Of a DNA stretch of 64,000 nucleotides, positions 47,901 to 61,800 are shown one piece after another. The position numbers were made by a program, and so were the translations under genes. The notes under the pieces are model-generated. The model searched no databases. It was not told the DNA's origin and saw only the letters and a list, made by a program, of their open reading frames with translations. Source of the DNA: Alligator mississippiensis (lineage: Eukaryota > Chordata > Crocodylia > Alligatoridae); NCBI RefSeq assembly GCF_030867095.1, contig NC_081831.1, forward strand, positions 72,554,716-72,618,715. Reading direction: 5' to 3'. The first letter of the stretch is position 1, and each line of letters begins with the position of its first letter.

Positions 47901-50900
47901 ATCTCAGCTGTAGCTAACATCTCGGTGCGTTGCTACATTTAAGTTTTATGCAGTAATTTTTTCCAAAATTGGGCTGCAGAGACATTCCAGAACAGAGAGG
48001 AACTGCAAAGCCGTCTCGTCTATTTTTAATTATTCCTTCAGCATCGTTAACCCTTTGTTCAGTTACTGTGACAGTTAATTTTTTTTGCCAGGTACTTTGT
48101 GCTGATCCACAAGTGACTTTAAAAGAGAATCTGATGCAGTGCAGCCTACCCGGGTCTCCGGTACAGCAGAGATTTTACACTCCTTCCCCAGCTGGTGTGT
48201 CGGCCTGGCAAACAACGGGGCTGGGCATAGTTTTCATAGATTTCTAGGGTCGGAAGAGACCTATTAGATGATTGAGTCCAATCCCTGCTCTGGGCAGGAA
48301 AGAACGCTGGGGTCAAGTAACCCCAGCCAGGTGCTTGTCTAGGATGCAGGACATCTTTTTGGATTTGGCCACTGCCTTTTGGAACGTGATCCTTCTGTCT
48401 CCTGGAAATGTGCATCTTCCAGTGAAAGGAAAGCAGGTGTGAACACACATAGAGTAAGGCCCATCTACCAACTCCATAGTTACCCAGCAGCTTGGGTTGG
48501 AGATCCTAGATGAAGGGAAAGTGAGTTGGGGAAGATCTTTCTTTCTTGAAGTGAACCACCACATGGGAAGAGAAGATGGGAACATCTTTGTGAAATAGTG
48601 CAGAAAGCACAGTTTATCACTGTTGGAATGGGAATGAAGACTTGGGTTTTCTGATGCTTCCTCCCTTTCTCTTCAGTACCTGCCACACCACAGCTCACAT
48701 ACACTGGGACCTTGTCTGCTGAGAGGCTGGCATATCTCTGAGCAAACAAAAACAGGATGAGAGAGAAGACTTTGGAGGAACTAGTGACTATACACCCACA
48801 CAGGCATCAAGGGCAGAACCCGTGGGCCTGTAAGGTAGCACGTGGCCTCAGAAAGGGTTACAGTGCAGTAGAAGATGGCCTTGCTGGAGCCCTCTGTGCT
48901 GCAAGCCAAGCCCAGCAACGCAACGTAGCAGCCTCCTGCAAACATGCCCTCCTGGGGCTTCCTTTTTAGGTGTTTAATTAGTTGCTAGACCCTTCCTTCC
49001 CAAACCAAACTAGCTGCTCCCAGCATGCACCTCTCCACACTCTGGGGTGTGCCGTGGTTCCCTGGACTGTAGGTTTGCACTGAGGTCTCAGCTGACTATT
49101 TTTTGTTCACTCAGTAACCTTTTTTCTTCATCCTTGCTCATCGTCTGTTGCTGTTTGGGGGTCTGCTTGGAGGGCCAGGCTCCAGGCCAAGTGGCCAGCT
49201 GATGAGGGGTAATTGGAGGATAAGATGGGTCTCTTTATTCTAAGAGAGGCATTGCAACTCCGTTGAGATCCATGCTGGTCCCAGGAGCAGAGATTTATAC
49301 ATTCCAACAAGCCCAAGTCTGTAAAAAAACAAAACAAAACAAAACAACCCCAGCTTCATCAATCTTTTTCTTGAACACCCGCTAGTATCAGCAGACCTGT
49401 CATGGTGAATAGCCAGCCTTGCAGTATCCTGGGGAAATACCCCGTTCTGCGGATAAACTCTTTGGCCTGGGTTGTAGGCCCATCAAGAGCTCCTGCAGAG
49501 GTCAGGAACCCCATGATGCAAACCCATTTAATAACCTCTGTTTTTAATGAAGCTTTATAACCCAGCACAGCACTGAACCAGCTAGATGCTCAGTGACAGG
49601 GATCAGGGTGGTCAGTTTGTAGATGACCTTGGCCCTGGCCCCATGCCCCTCCATGAGAGGCAGTGCCACCAGAAGGACGTTTCTTGTTGATGCTCTTCCA
49701 AGGTGAACTCCACAGATCTCTAGGAAAGTGGCTTCTGTCCTGAATTTATGCAACCACAGCTGGTCCTCCAGGTTGGCATCACTGCTATGTCCCATCTACT
49801 ACAAAGAGCACAGATGTGTCGCTCCCCTGAGCTCCAGATAAGTGCCCTTTAGGAGTACCTGTGTGAGCTCCCCCCACCTCCTGCTTCAGTGCATTGTATA
49901 TGACTTGCCACAGCATCCCAAGCCTCAAGCTGTGGCGCCAAACCCATGAGTCTGTTCCCTCTCCATATTAACATCTGCATTATCCTCCTGGTGCATTGTG
50001 TTTGCTGTGACAGTGCCCTCCGAAATGTCCTCAGTGTAGCCTGACAGCAGTTCAGAAATGGCGGTGGCAGAGTACTGAGGAATTCTGGGGTGCCAGAAGA
50101 GGAGTCTCGAGTTTATTTCACCCCCAAGCAAGTCCCAGAGCACCCGCTGATTGTGCTGGTGTGGCATGCTGCAGTGCAAAGCACCATGTAACAGGAGGGG
50201 ATGTTTGCTTAGAAAGCTGCACAGTTAACTTGGAGAAGCGGAGCCAGGCAGACACCATGGTCAGCCAGAGGAAGTACCTTTAAGCCAGTGTAACAAATCA
50301 ATATGGATTTACTGCAGCTCAACCTACTTAATTCAGTGCCTTGAAAGCAAATAGAGTAATCTCTCCTAACATCCCAGTGTATGCCAACTCTAGCTGGTCC
50401 CTAATCCAAATCTCCCAACAGGTAGGATGTCATTAGACTGTAAGCTACCTTTCTGTCACGGAAGCAAAAAAGGGCCTGCTTTGGCTTTAAAGTACTTTTC
50501 ATATTTAGAGGTGAAGCTCTCAAACCTAGGGGCTGGGCAACCGTCTTATCACCTAGGGGCTGGACAGCCATCTGATTGCCAGACTTTCATCTCCAACAAG
50601 CCAAGGGCTAGGAACCTTTGCTCCAAGCATCTCTAGACTCTGCATGCAATCAGATATTAGATGTTCAAACTGTCACTGTCCAATCTGTTGTGTAGGTGCA
50701 ACTTTGGCACTGGGTCAAGGTGGAATTTACTGAGTCCAAAGGTTTGGACGGGTGGAATTTTTAGTTCCTGAATCTTATTGGATTTAATGGCAAAATATGG
50801 CTCACGTGTCCTTGCTGCTGCTTGGCACGCTTGCATACTATGGAGCTTCTGTCCATAGAAGGCTTCTTGGGGGAGCTCAGCATTGTGACCTCAATAGGCA

Positions 50901-53900
50901 AAGCCATGTGGTTTTCACTGACCCCTAGTCGAGTGTTGCAGGCACTGACTGCTGGGGTGTTGTGTGCTGCAGGGTCATGAAGAAGCTACTTAACTGCAGG
51001 AAACCACCTGTTAAAGCAGAAATACAGGAAAAAAATCACAAATGTGAGGTAGTGTAGGCATCTCAGGACTATAGCTTGAGACAACCTTTTTGGAAGCATC
51101 CTGTGAAGGGCACTGTGTACATGCAGAGTGAACCTGTTCCTCCTCTACCCTCTTCTCAACTGGCCTCAGTTTGGAAGGTTGCCAAAGCAGCTAGGCTGCC
51201 TCTGCATTTGCAGTGCATTTTAGACCAGGGGTGAAGCTTGTGAGCTCTGCTAGTGACTGCTGCAAAGTGCTGCATGCAATGTGTTTGGAGTTGCAAGGCT
51301 TTTGCTTTTGGATGCCCTTGGGGCTGGCTTAGCTTCCTGATTAGGGCTGGATTAACCCTTTAGTGGGCCCTAGGCAAACAAACTCGTGGGCCCCTACTTA
51401 ATACTGTATATTTACATTAATTTTTTCACTCAATAATTATAATATGTAAAATAAGCACAAATGGACCCCTTCTTCGCTTAGGGCCCTAGGCATGCGCCTT
51501 GTTGGCCTATGCATTAATCCGGCTCTGTTCCTGATGCAGCAAATCATAACAATAGCAGGTCACCACTGCCTCCTTTTCCTGAGCACATTTCCAACTCCAC
51601 CTTATGGAGTAGCCCACAGCTACAGCACTGTATAAGCCGAAAACATGGCTGCAGGTACCAGACAGCTTGACATGGGGCAGCACCTTTCCCAGTGCAGATG
51701 CACCTTGTTAGAGTGGAGCATAGTGGTGCCTTTTGCACAGTGACGCTCGCTCGTAGTGTCCCTCCTCCCTTAATCTCCATTCATCCTCTTGGCTTTCTGG
51801 GGAGGATTCCAGTGCTGTCAGCTGGAACCAGCCCAGACAACTCTCCCTCTTGTCCTTTTTACCAGCCCATCTGTTCCATCTGGACTCCTCTCTCCTTGCA
51901 AGGAACAGTTGGCACCATTCGCACCCTTTTGCCAGCTGACAATTCTTTCCATCGTGGGTAGGAGCTCCTCAGGGATGGAGCATTCCTCGCTCGCTGCCCC
52001 TTTCCTTTAATGCAGCCCTGTGCCCTATCTCTGGTTGGACTTTGTAAGCAAGCAGAGATTAATATCTTATGTCATTCTTGTAGCATTAATGCCAGCTGCT
52101 CTGCTTACCCCTTGTGTATCTCGCATCTTGGAGAAAGCATTCACTCCACTCTTGGTGCAGCCTATTTCAGTTTCCCCCGTACCTTCTCAGGGCTGCAGTG
52201 TTTGCATGTTCAAACTGTGCAGGGAAAGTTGTACATGTTTGGGTGGGTAGTTTGGGGCAGGGTGTGGGGGGGGGGTGTTGCTTTTGTTTTTATTTAGGCA
52301 AAGCTCTTTGGGTGCCCACATTTTTATTAGTCTTAGTTGTTTCTCAAGGTTCCTCAAACCTCGACGTATAGGGCAAGTTTAATTTGGTGGTGGTCCAAAT
52401 CTAATTTAAATACAGCATTGTTTTGATTTAGCCTTTTTTGAAGGGAGGCAGGAGCTAGGACTATCAAATCCAGGGTTAAGGAGATAGATTGATTTTTACA
52501 GATCCCAGACTTTTTATTGACATTCACCTGTGGGACCCTGTTATGAGCAATTGATGCTTTTGTTAGAAAGGGTGAACCTTTGTTCTGAGCTCTGTGCTGC
52601 AGCGAGGCTTTCCCGTTGGTCAGAGTGTGAGCTGAGACTGGTCTCTGTATTTCTTTTGCTACAGTGAGATGTGGGTCAAAAAGTCACCAGCTGCTTTTCC
52701 TGCCCTTAAAGTCCCTCTGACTCTGCAGTCATCTGGCTAGTTTAAACTGGGCAGTAATTAGCAGGCGCTCTTGTCGAAACAAAAATCTAATTTAGATGAA
52801 AATGCCCTTTTTTGCTGAAGGATGGGAACAGGGATGGCCTGGGCAGCAGGAAAGGATGAAGAGCATCCTCTCCAAGGAGCCTTATTGTCTGTTCACAGAT
52901 CTGCAGACACAACGCCTGTGTCTGCTGAGAGGGCCCTGAATGAGGAAACCCAACACATAGAGGTGTGGTACAGAGAGTGTTGTTCTTTGTCATCTTCTGC
53001 CATGTTTACCAGGTCTCTTGTTCTGTTAATTTTGTGTCTTCCGATTTCCCTTTGGAAATCGAGATCCACATTCCCTCTGCTTCAGCCAGAGCAGATCCAA
53101 CCTTGGTTGTTTCGGGTCAAGCATGCTTCCTGCCCCTTTGCCTTTCAAGGGATGTTGGCATCCATCAAAGCGCATATGCCACTGCCTCACCACTCTTCTC
53201 CCACCAGCTCATGCAGGAAATCTTGGCAGTGATTCCTGGAAATCCTGCAGCCTTCTCTCTCTCTCAAGTTTCTTTTTTAAGCCACCATCATCTTGGAATC
53301 CGAAGTGAGGCTGGGTGAGGTCAGACCAGGGTTTCCGCTAACTCTGCTCATTTTGAGCACCCAGTCTGAGTTCTGGGAAACAGTTGCTGTACTCAGTTAT
53401 GCCTTGTCCATTTGCTCTCTGCTTGGCTCCTGCTGGGACTGGAAAAGCAGGTGCTCAGAGAGAGACAGCTTTCCGCTAAATCCTCAGTCAGAATCTCTTG
53501 CACTCCATTCCCCACCAGGTGCTCAACTGTTAATCTTTCTTTTGGGTGCTTCTGCCCTTCCTCTGCCTGGTCTGAACGTCAGCCCAGCAATGTAGGGAGC
53601 AGCTGCCTGCTCTTAGAGTGCCTTGAATGCCTGCCCATCCCATGAATCGCACACCACTGGTTATGACATATAACTCCTCCCTGGAACCTATATGGAAAAT
53701 CCTCAAATAGTTGCAACCCATACTAGAAGAAGACCCAGTTCTTAAAGAGATCTTCCCAGAGCCACCCATCCTAGACTTTAAACAAGGACTGAACCTTGCT
53801 AATCTCATTACCAGAAGCAAACTTCCTACAGCCCAAAACACACCGAATGGATCCATGCCATGCTGTGACAAGAAATGTAAAACCTGCCAACATATCTCCA

Positions 53901-55755
53901 CCACCCCCACAATGACTACACCCCACAACAGAACCATTACCATTCCTGGATCTTACAGCTGCACCTCCAGAAATGTAATATATCTCATCCAGTGAACCAA
54001 CTGCCCTGATGGAAAATACGCAGGAAAAAGCAGACAACAATTGCACACCAGAATGAATGCACACCAGAAATCTATCAAAGACAAGAATACCCAATTACCT
54101 GTGGGGGCACATTTCTCACAAGAAAACCACTCTCTCTCCAATCTCTCAGTCCTGATCCTCAAAGGGAATTTAAAAAACACCTTTCACAGATGAACCTATG
54201 AACTTCACTTCATCAGCCTCCTGGATACAAAACAATCATGGACTCAATAAAGACATTGGATTTATGAAACATTATAATCTGCCTGACATCTCACTTCCCA
54301 GGTACCTCTCCACTATTTACCAGGTACATTCATTTCTGCCCCCCCGCCCCAAACTGTCTTTCACCCACTGATTCTTCAGTTTACATCTTCACTGACTGCC
54401 TTTCTTGCATGCAGACCAGCCTCTGGCTTCTTTACTGTTCATGCCATCCAGAAAGAGCACACACCAACTGCAGATGCTTCCTCAGCCTGACAAAGGGTAT
54501 TTATACCCAAAAGCTTGCAAAGAAGAATTTTTCCAACTATTTGAGTTGGTTTAATAAAAGATATCAGATTTACCTAAAGAACCTTGTCTGTCCATACCTT
54601 GGGGGCAAATGCTCTTTGATCTGGAATGTGGCAAAGTCTGTCAGCGCATTTCCAGCGTAGAGGACTATAGTAACAAGTACCTATGGCCACAGCCAGGATG
54701 TTGTTCCTAGCTCCTTTTCCTTTAGATTTTATGCTATGGTTTTGTCTAAGGCTAAAGTGAATTGTAGTCAGATATGCTAATTATTTACCCATCTTTTTGG
54801 AAGCTACCCAGTTGCTATCTGCCTTGCATTAGGAGGTGCATCATGAGCAAGTCTAGGGAGGTGATTCTTTCCCTTTATGCGGCATTGGTGAGACCACAGC
54901 TGGAGTACTGCAGCCAGTTTTGGGCGCCGCACTTCAAGAGGGATGTAGATAATCTGGAAAGGGTTCAGAGGAGGGCTACTTGTATGGTTGAGGGTCTGCA
55001 GGTGAGATCCTATGAAGACAGACTGAGGGACCTGAATCTCTTCAACCTCTGCAAAAGAAGGCTGAGAGGTGATCTTGTGGCTGTCTACAAACTCATCGGG
55101 GGGGTCAGCAGGGAATAAGGGATACTCTGATTACCAGGGTGCCCCTCCGGGTTGCTAGAAACAATGACCATAAACTGAAACAGAGTAGATTTAGATTGGG
55201 CATCAGGAAGAAATTATTTATGGTGAGGGTTGCCAAAATATGGAATACACTTCCTAGGGAGGTGGTGCTTTCACCTACCTTGAAGGTGTTCAAGAGGAGG
55301 TTAGAAAAGCGCCTGGCTGGGTTCACTTGACCCCCGCGCTCTTTCCTGCCCAGAGCAGGGGACTGGACTCGATGATCTAATAGGTTCCTTCTGACCCTAG
55401 AAATCTATGAAATCTAAATCCTCTCTAGTAATACTCTATACACCGTGTTTTAATGTTAACATTGTCATTAATTTTGGATTTTGTGGAAAGATCTACAGCC
55501 CTGAAAATTAAACCTTCTTGCACTGGCTGGGCAAAAGGCTTTCCCAACCCTGCCTTGCTAGTAAACCTCACCCTTGAGGGTTGTCATTGTTTGAAGAAAG
55601 AATTCTGGCTTCCCCTCCTTGTTAAAGCAGACAAACTCATGGTAAGTGCTGCACCCCAGCTTACAGAAATGAGCAGCTTTTAAATGAACTTGCAGAGCAA
55701 AGAAACTCTTTTTTGCCTGTGCCTAAGCTGGATCCTTGGGGGGGGGGGGGGATGG

Positions 55756-55802
<47 letters not shown>

Positions 55803-58800
55803 TTTCAGCAGATGCCAGTTGGGCATCTTCAGGAGTGAATTTTGATCTGTTTCACCAAAATATAAGAAAATTGCCAGTCCTTGGGGCAAAAACACTAACA
55901 GGCTTAACATCCTCTCAGAATCCTTTCCACTTTGCAAGTGAAGTACATTATAAAAATAGGCTGAATTGGAAATGGTTTGTGTAGTGTGTGGGCGGTGGCG
56001 GGGAGGGTGGCTGGTGAATTCTCTGCTATTTTAATCCATGAACTGAATTCATCTTGCAGTGTGCCTTTTGGTAGGGAAGGGAATTCTGTGGCGTGGAGAG
56101 GGCTGCAAGCATTTAGAACCAAGAGCAAATGTGGTGATGATGAAAGCAGCAGAAAGGCCACAGGAAAAGTGTGGGAATGTGCTCAGAGTGTTTTCAGGCA
56201 GGATGTGCTTGAAACAGGATTAGGATTGGCTTTGCCCAAGCCCCTTACAGGGATTTGCCTCTTGTATCTAGCTGGGAAAATGCATGCAGGTATGGAGAGG
56301 CTGGAAGCAAGCAAGTATGCCACAGTGCATGTAGGTAAAGGCAGGTAGGATCCTGATCCTGCCACTGCGTCTTGTGGTGTGTGCAGGTGTCTGGTTGTGC
56401 AGCTCGCTTGTGGCATGGGAGCCTCCATGGGGCAAGTTTCCTATAGGGAAGCAGCAAGAGCAGCTGCATGTTGGAAGAGGCTGCAGCACTCTGTAGGTTG
56501 GACTTCATCCTTTTAGGAATGGAAATGGTTTCCTTCCTCTTCTTCCTTCCCCACCCGCCTGCCTGTGAGGTCACAGAAGCACTGGATCCAGGGTACAGTG
56601 CAGGGCTTGTTGGACAGACTCTGAATGCTGCCTTCTTCCCCTTCCCCTTTTCACCTCTTCCCTTTCAACTCTGTGTTTGCAGGCTCTGAAATTATGATTA
56701 CTCTCCCCGGTCCATCTTTCCCCAGCAAGCACAGACCTCCCGTTGTCCATGACTCTGCTTCTTGGACAGTCCCCTGGGGCACAAGTCTTGTTTACATTGG
56801 CTGGGGTTTTGCCTCCTGTTTAATGGCCTTATCTGCTGGACTGGACTGTGTCTTTTCAAATTTGTTTCACTGCTCTTCCTTCTTTAAAGGGGAAACGGGC
56901 CTTGGAAAGTCCACACTGATGGACACCCTTTTCAACACAAAATTTGAAGGGGAGCCCGCCTCACACTCACAGCCGGGGGTCAAGCTGAAGTCCAACACCT
57001 ACGACCTACAGGAGAGCAATGTCAACCTGAAGCTGACCATCGTGAGCACCGTGGGCTTCGGGGACCAGATCAACAAGGAAGACAGGTATACTGAGAGCTT
57101 GCCCCCTACCCTGGGGGTCTTCAAGAGGAGGTTAGATGGGCATCTGGCTGGGGTCATCTGAACCCAGCACTCTTTCCTGCCTATGCAGGGGGTCAGACTC
57201 GATGATCTATTGAGGTCCCTTCTGACCCTAACATCTATGAATCTATATCCCGTCCCTGTCGTCGTCATTGCCCCCCCCCCGCACCCTCTTTGGTTCCCAA
57301 ATGCTCAAGATGGGTTGTAGCTTTGACCCTACTCCTTCATAGTGTGCACATTGCTGCTCTGGAGTAGATGGTGGCTGGGGAGGGAGGGCAGGCTGTGGCT
57401 TCTCAAAGCCTGTAATCCATCAGTGTTGCTTGGGTATGGGCCAGGAGATGGTGCCTGTGGTGTTGTGAGCAGTTTCTCCCCTCCTGCCCAGCTCCCTTCT
57501 GACCATTCAGCTCTTCTCTCAAAACGCAGATTGCTCCAGGGCATTGCCTCATGGTCTTGTGTGCCACAGCAACCTAGAGGCCCAATCAGAAATCCCGAAG
57601 CTGGCTAGACACTGCTTGTCTTGACTGCTTCTGGGTGGGGGTACTGCTCTCTGCTGAAATACCCTGAGAGGACTCCTTTGGTACCTGGCAGCTAGTTTCC
57701 CAATACCATTAAGAGTTTGTCCATTGTTATGAACATTAGAGCATCTGGCTGATCGCAGCAATCCCTGCCCTCTAACATGTTTTGGGATAATAGAGATGAC
57801 CATACTTTGACTTATCACTCTCCCCAGCCTTGGTAGTGAAGTGATTATTTATTTTCTTTATATCATGTGATGAGACCTTAGCATTTCCAGTCACTTCACA
57901 GGGTGCTACATGAAAGCCTTTTGCACAGAATGGATTCTTGGCTCCTTGCAAGAGTGCTAACGTGGGAATCCATCCTATAGAAAGGGAAGAAATGCAGGGT
58001 TAACCTGTAGAAATCTGGGCAGAGTGACAGTAACGAGTCCAAGTGCTTCCTGGATTAGTCACTTCACCGTGCAGGAGATTAGTCTTAATCATTTATATTG
58101 GATGAGAAACACTGTAAATGAAAACAGTCCTCATGCTTCAAGGCAGAAGTTTATCACTTTTAAGAGAGGTAGGTAGAATGTGCTTCCTCTTGCAAACTGG
58201 CACAGCTAATGACCTCTCTTTTCTTTCTAAGAGGTTATTTAAGGATTTATTTTTGTTTATGGGGTTTCTTGCATCTTTTTTTCTATCTTTTTTTTTTCTG
58301 TCTTTTTTTGTAGCACGTGGGCATGGGGCTTTGCCAGAGACAGGGCACTGTGGTCAATCTAATGGCATTTCCACCCCCAAATGCAATGTACATTTCTTAC
58401 AAATAAACACGGTGTGATGCTGTCATGGGTCCTAAACAAGTGGAACAATGTCTCAAAAATGGAGTGCAATATATGGAAAATGCGCATGTTGCTCCTTGTT
58501 GACAAGGTCTGTGATTCTTTCTTCCTCCTCTCTCTCAAAGCTACAAGCCCATCGTAGAGTTCATTGATGCTCAGTTTGAAGCCTACTTGCAAGAGGAGTT
58601 GAAGATAAAGAGGGTTTTGCACAACTACCATGATACCCGTATCCATGCCTGCTTGTACTTCATTGCTCCCACGGGCCATTCACTGAAGTCCCTGGACTTG
58701 GTAACGATGAAGAAGCTGGACAGCAAGGTAGAGGGCCCATAATCCTCTTGACTTGTTTTCTAATCCATGTGCAAAGCTTCACTGACCTGTCGAGGAGTCT

Positions 58801-61800
58801 CCACCTAATTTTCCCTTGCTGGGGTAGATTAATGGGGTCCCTTAGGCACATCCCATAACTTTCCTGAAAAAGCTATATCTTGCACCTGAGCTCGCCACAC
58901 ATATCCAAATTGTGTTGTCAGACATAAGAAGTCACTATTTTCTTTTGTGCCCGAGTGAAGCTCAAGCCCTGTCATTCCTCTGTCTCGTCCAGGTCAACAT
59001 CATTCCCATCATCGCCAAATCTGATGCTGTCTCCAAGAGTGAGTTAACAAAGTTCAAAATTAAGATCACAAGTGAGCTGGTCAGTAATGGGGTGCAGATC
59101 TACCAGTTCCCCACCGATGACGAATCAGTGGCAGAGATCAACGGGACAATGAATGTAAGTGGCGCAGTGTGGATGTATTCCATGCAGTGCTGAGTGTTAT
59201 CTCCATTTCAACCTTCATTTCACTTTAAAGAACAAGGATAGGATTTTTGCTGTAACTCATTTATGGTTCAGTTCAATCCAGTGTGTCAGTCTGACCCCAG
59301 TCATCAAAACTGACCCTTTCCTGTTTGTCTCCTCTCCCCACACCCTAGTTGCTTTCTGGAGGTGGTAGGGGAAAGTTATCATGTAATGGTACTTGGGTAG
59401 GTTTGTTTTCTCTTGCTTGATCTAATGGGGGGCATGTAAAGAAAGCAGAATTGCTAATGGCTAGAACACGGGCCTGGATGCTGGGGAGAGTAGAACTACA
59501 GCCTGTGGTCTCACTGCTCTGTGTCACTTCAGCTTAGTCTTATTTTTCCATGCAGAGTGCCTTCGGGGTGATAAGCAGGAAAGGTGTCATTTGTGTGTAT
59601 GTTAAGTTTTGAGATCTCTAAATGGAAAGTACAATGTTAACCATGGCTGGCTGCCTTTCTGTGACAACTTGATTTTACTGTTTGAATGGTTTTGCTCTTG
59701 GTTCTTGCTCTGTCTAAATATGCTTACTGCAGAAGATTCAGTATTTGGAAAAGAAGTTGTAAGATGATGGATAGAAAGTTGGTGGTTGCTAGGAATAGCC
59801 ATTGCTTGTTCAGTGCACTGGTGGACAGAGAAATGGCCATTTTTCTTTCCCTTGAATAGGACCCATCATCACAAATTCTAAGTATGCCAGGCCTTACTAA
59901 TAAATGAGGAGAGGAGAAGGGAATTTCATCATACAGCCTTACACTAAGCAGCTAAAAATCCTACTCTTCCAGGGGTATAGGGATTAACAGCTATAAAGAA
60001 AAGAGTCTGAACCTGGTCCAGGCAGTGGGTCAAATCTGTATCTTAAAGCACTGAGAGTTCTCACCTGTGCAAACCACAGTGCCTCCAGCCTAGGGAGATT
60101 ACCTAGTGCCTTGGTGCTAACGTTGTTGCTGGGGAACTGGCTGGACTACTGGTACATTAAGTACGTGTGGAGCACTGACTCCTTCTTAATAGTGTATAGA
60201 AATCCAAATAAAACTATTTTAAAACAAGGTCTTGCAATGAAACAGACACAAGAGCAGAGTCGCTTCTTTCACTATTGATGTATAATCTCCACAGCCAGAA
60301 GATGGGATAGTTCAGACTGAGTCTAGAAGTTAGAGTGCACAACTGAACCCAGGACTTGTTAGTCCTACTCCTATTCCTGTTTGCTTTGTGATCTTAAGGA
60401 AGATGCCTCCATTTGCTCATGTTTAAGATGAGGACAAGGCTTGCTTTCTTCACAGAGATGTCATCAGGACTGATTTGGTGTTTGCACAGTACAATGAGTT
60501 ACCCAGAAAATGGTGAGATTAAAACACAAGGCTAATTTTAATGCAGTGTCAGGATATGAAAATCAAGAGTTCATAAAACTGTCAAACCTCTGCTAGGCAA
60601 AAAGCAAAGAGCTGAGAAGTTAACTGTATATTTACTGTGGTAGGAAGATAACAGGGATCTTAAAGAACCAGGGTATTATAAGAATGTCACCAACAAGAAT
60701 TGGAAAGCTCATTGCAGTAACAATTCAAATCTCTCAGAATCACCTATTTTTAGGAGCTTGGTGGGAAGTCTGAGAATTTGCAGACTCTTGGCTTCTAAAG
60801 TGTTAGCCCAAAACAGTAATTAGAGATTGTATAAGCTGGGCACTGTGCAAGTGGCTAATAGTGCTTCATCATCAGCCTAGCCTGCAAAACATGCTCGGGC
60901 TGCTTGTGATTTGCTATAAACACATTGCATACCCAAATCTGTACTAATGAAGGCCTGAGAGTCCCATTAAACCAACTCCAGAATCTATTTTGTGGATGAG
61001 GAACCAAATGTTGCTGTTTTTATCTTTTCTTTCAGGTATGTCCTGCTGCTACCCAGTGCCGAGGGAGATAAATGTGCACTCGTATTCTGGTGGGTGGCAG
61101 TGGGCTGGTTGATGGGCACTTGTGGCTACTGCCACCTCTGTGTACTGAAAGAAATCCCTCCACATCTCTGAACTGTGCTTCAGTTCCCTTTTAAATGAAG
61201 GGGCCAAGCTTCTTCAGTTGAGTGAGGGCGTAGGGGTTTTGTCTTTCACTATGCAGCATTGTGCTCCCTGCTATTTACAGCCTGCCAATTTCCCGCAGGG
61301 ATCTGCTGTCCAGCTGGGAGGCTTGATCCTTCCCTGTGCCTACATGGTTTCCTACAGCTCTGGGTTCCCTCATGCAGGGGGAATTGCTTGTGGAAACAAT
61401 GAGTCCAGCTCCATGCCGATGCCCGTTGGTTCCCACGAGATTGCAGCAGGGTTTATTGGCACAATATGACCTCGTGTCCTCAGTCCAGTGGCACTAAGGG
61501 TCTCCCCCAGCACTTGGCCATTCTGGACAGTATCTCTAAGCATCTTTGCTGTGACCAGCAGGGCAGGAGAGCAGTGAAGAGAGAGGACCACGTGGCTCAC
61601 TTTCATCTGTGAGTGGTGCCTGCAGGCAGCGTCACAGCATTGGAGAGTGATGGAAAATAACCCCCCCTTGTTTGAAGCTTGCATTGTTAACAATTACTCT
61701 GGGCTCATTGATAGACGAATGCCTGTGACAGAGTCAGTCATTAACATGGTTGCTCTGCTCCATGCCTCACACATGCGCAGCATTTTTGGGGATCGTCGGG

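Larger units (their letters stand above)
43029..56889 (+). other. SEPTIN6: SEPTIN6 intron 2
   Basis: A 13.9-kb intron holding a CR1 tail (48.2 kb), a Harbinger transposase remnant (49.1-50.2 kb), a hAT MITE (51.3 kb), a Penelope-like fragment (53.6-54.6 kb) and a CR1 fragment (54.8-55.4 kb). I see no gene or repeat I can name in 43.5-48.2 kb, apart from a GGTATGTCTGGATGG...GTGTCTACACACAG stretch at 46,827-46,912 that may be a small MITE. Confidence 0.6.

Noticed and set aside
53530-54094. Minus-strand frames opposite the Penelope-like fragment
   Set aside because: They are antisense shadows; the homology is on the plus strand.
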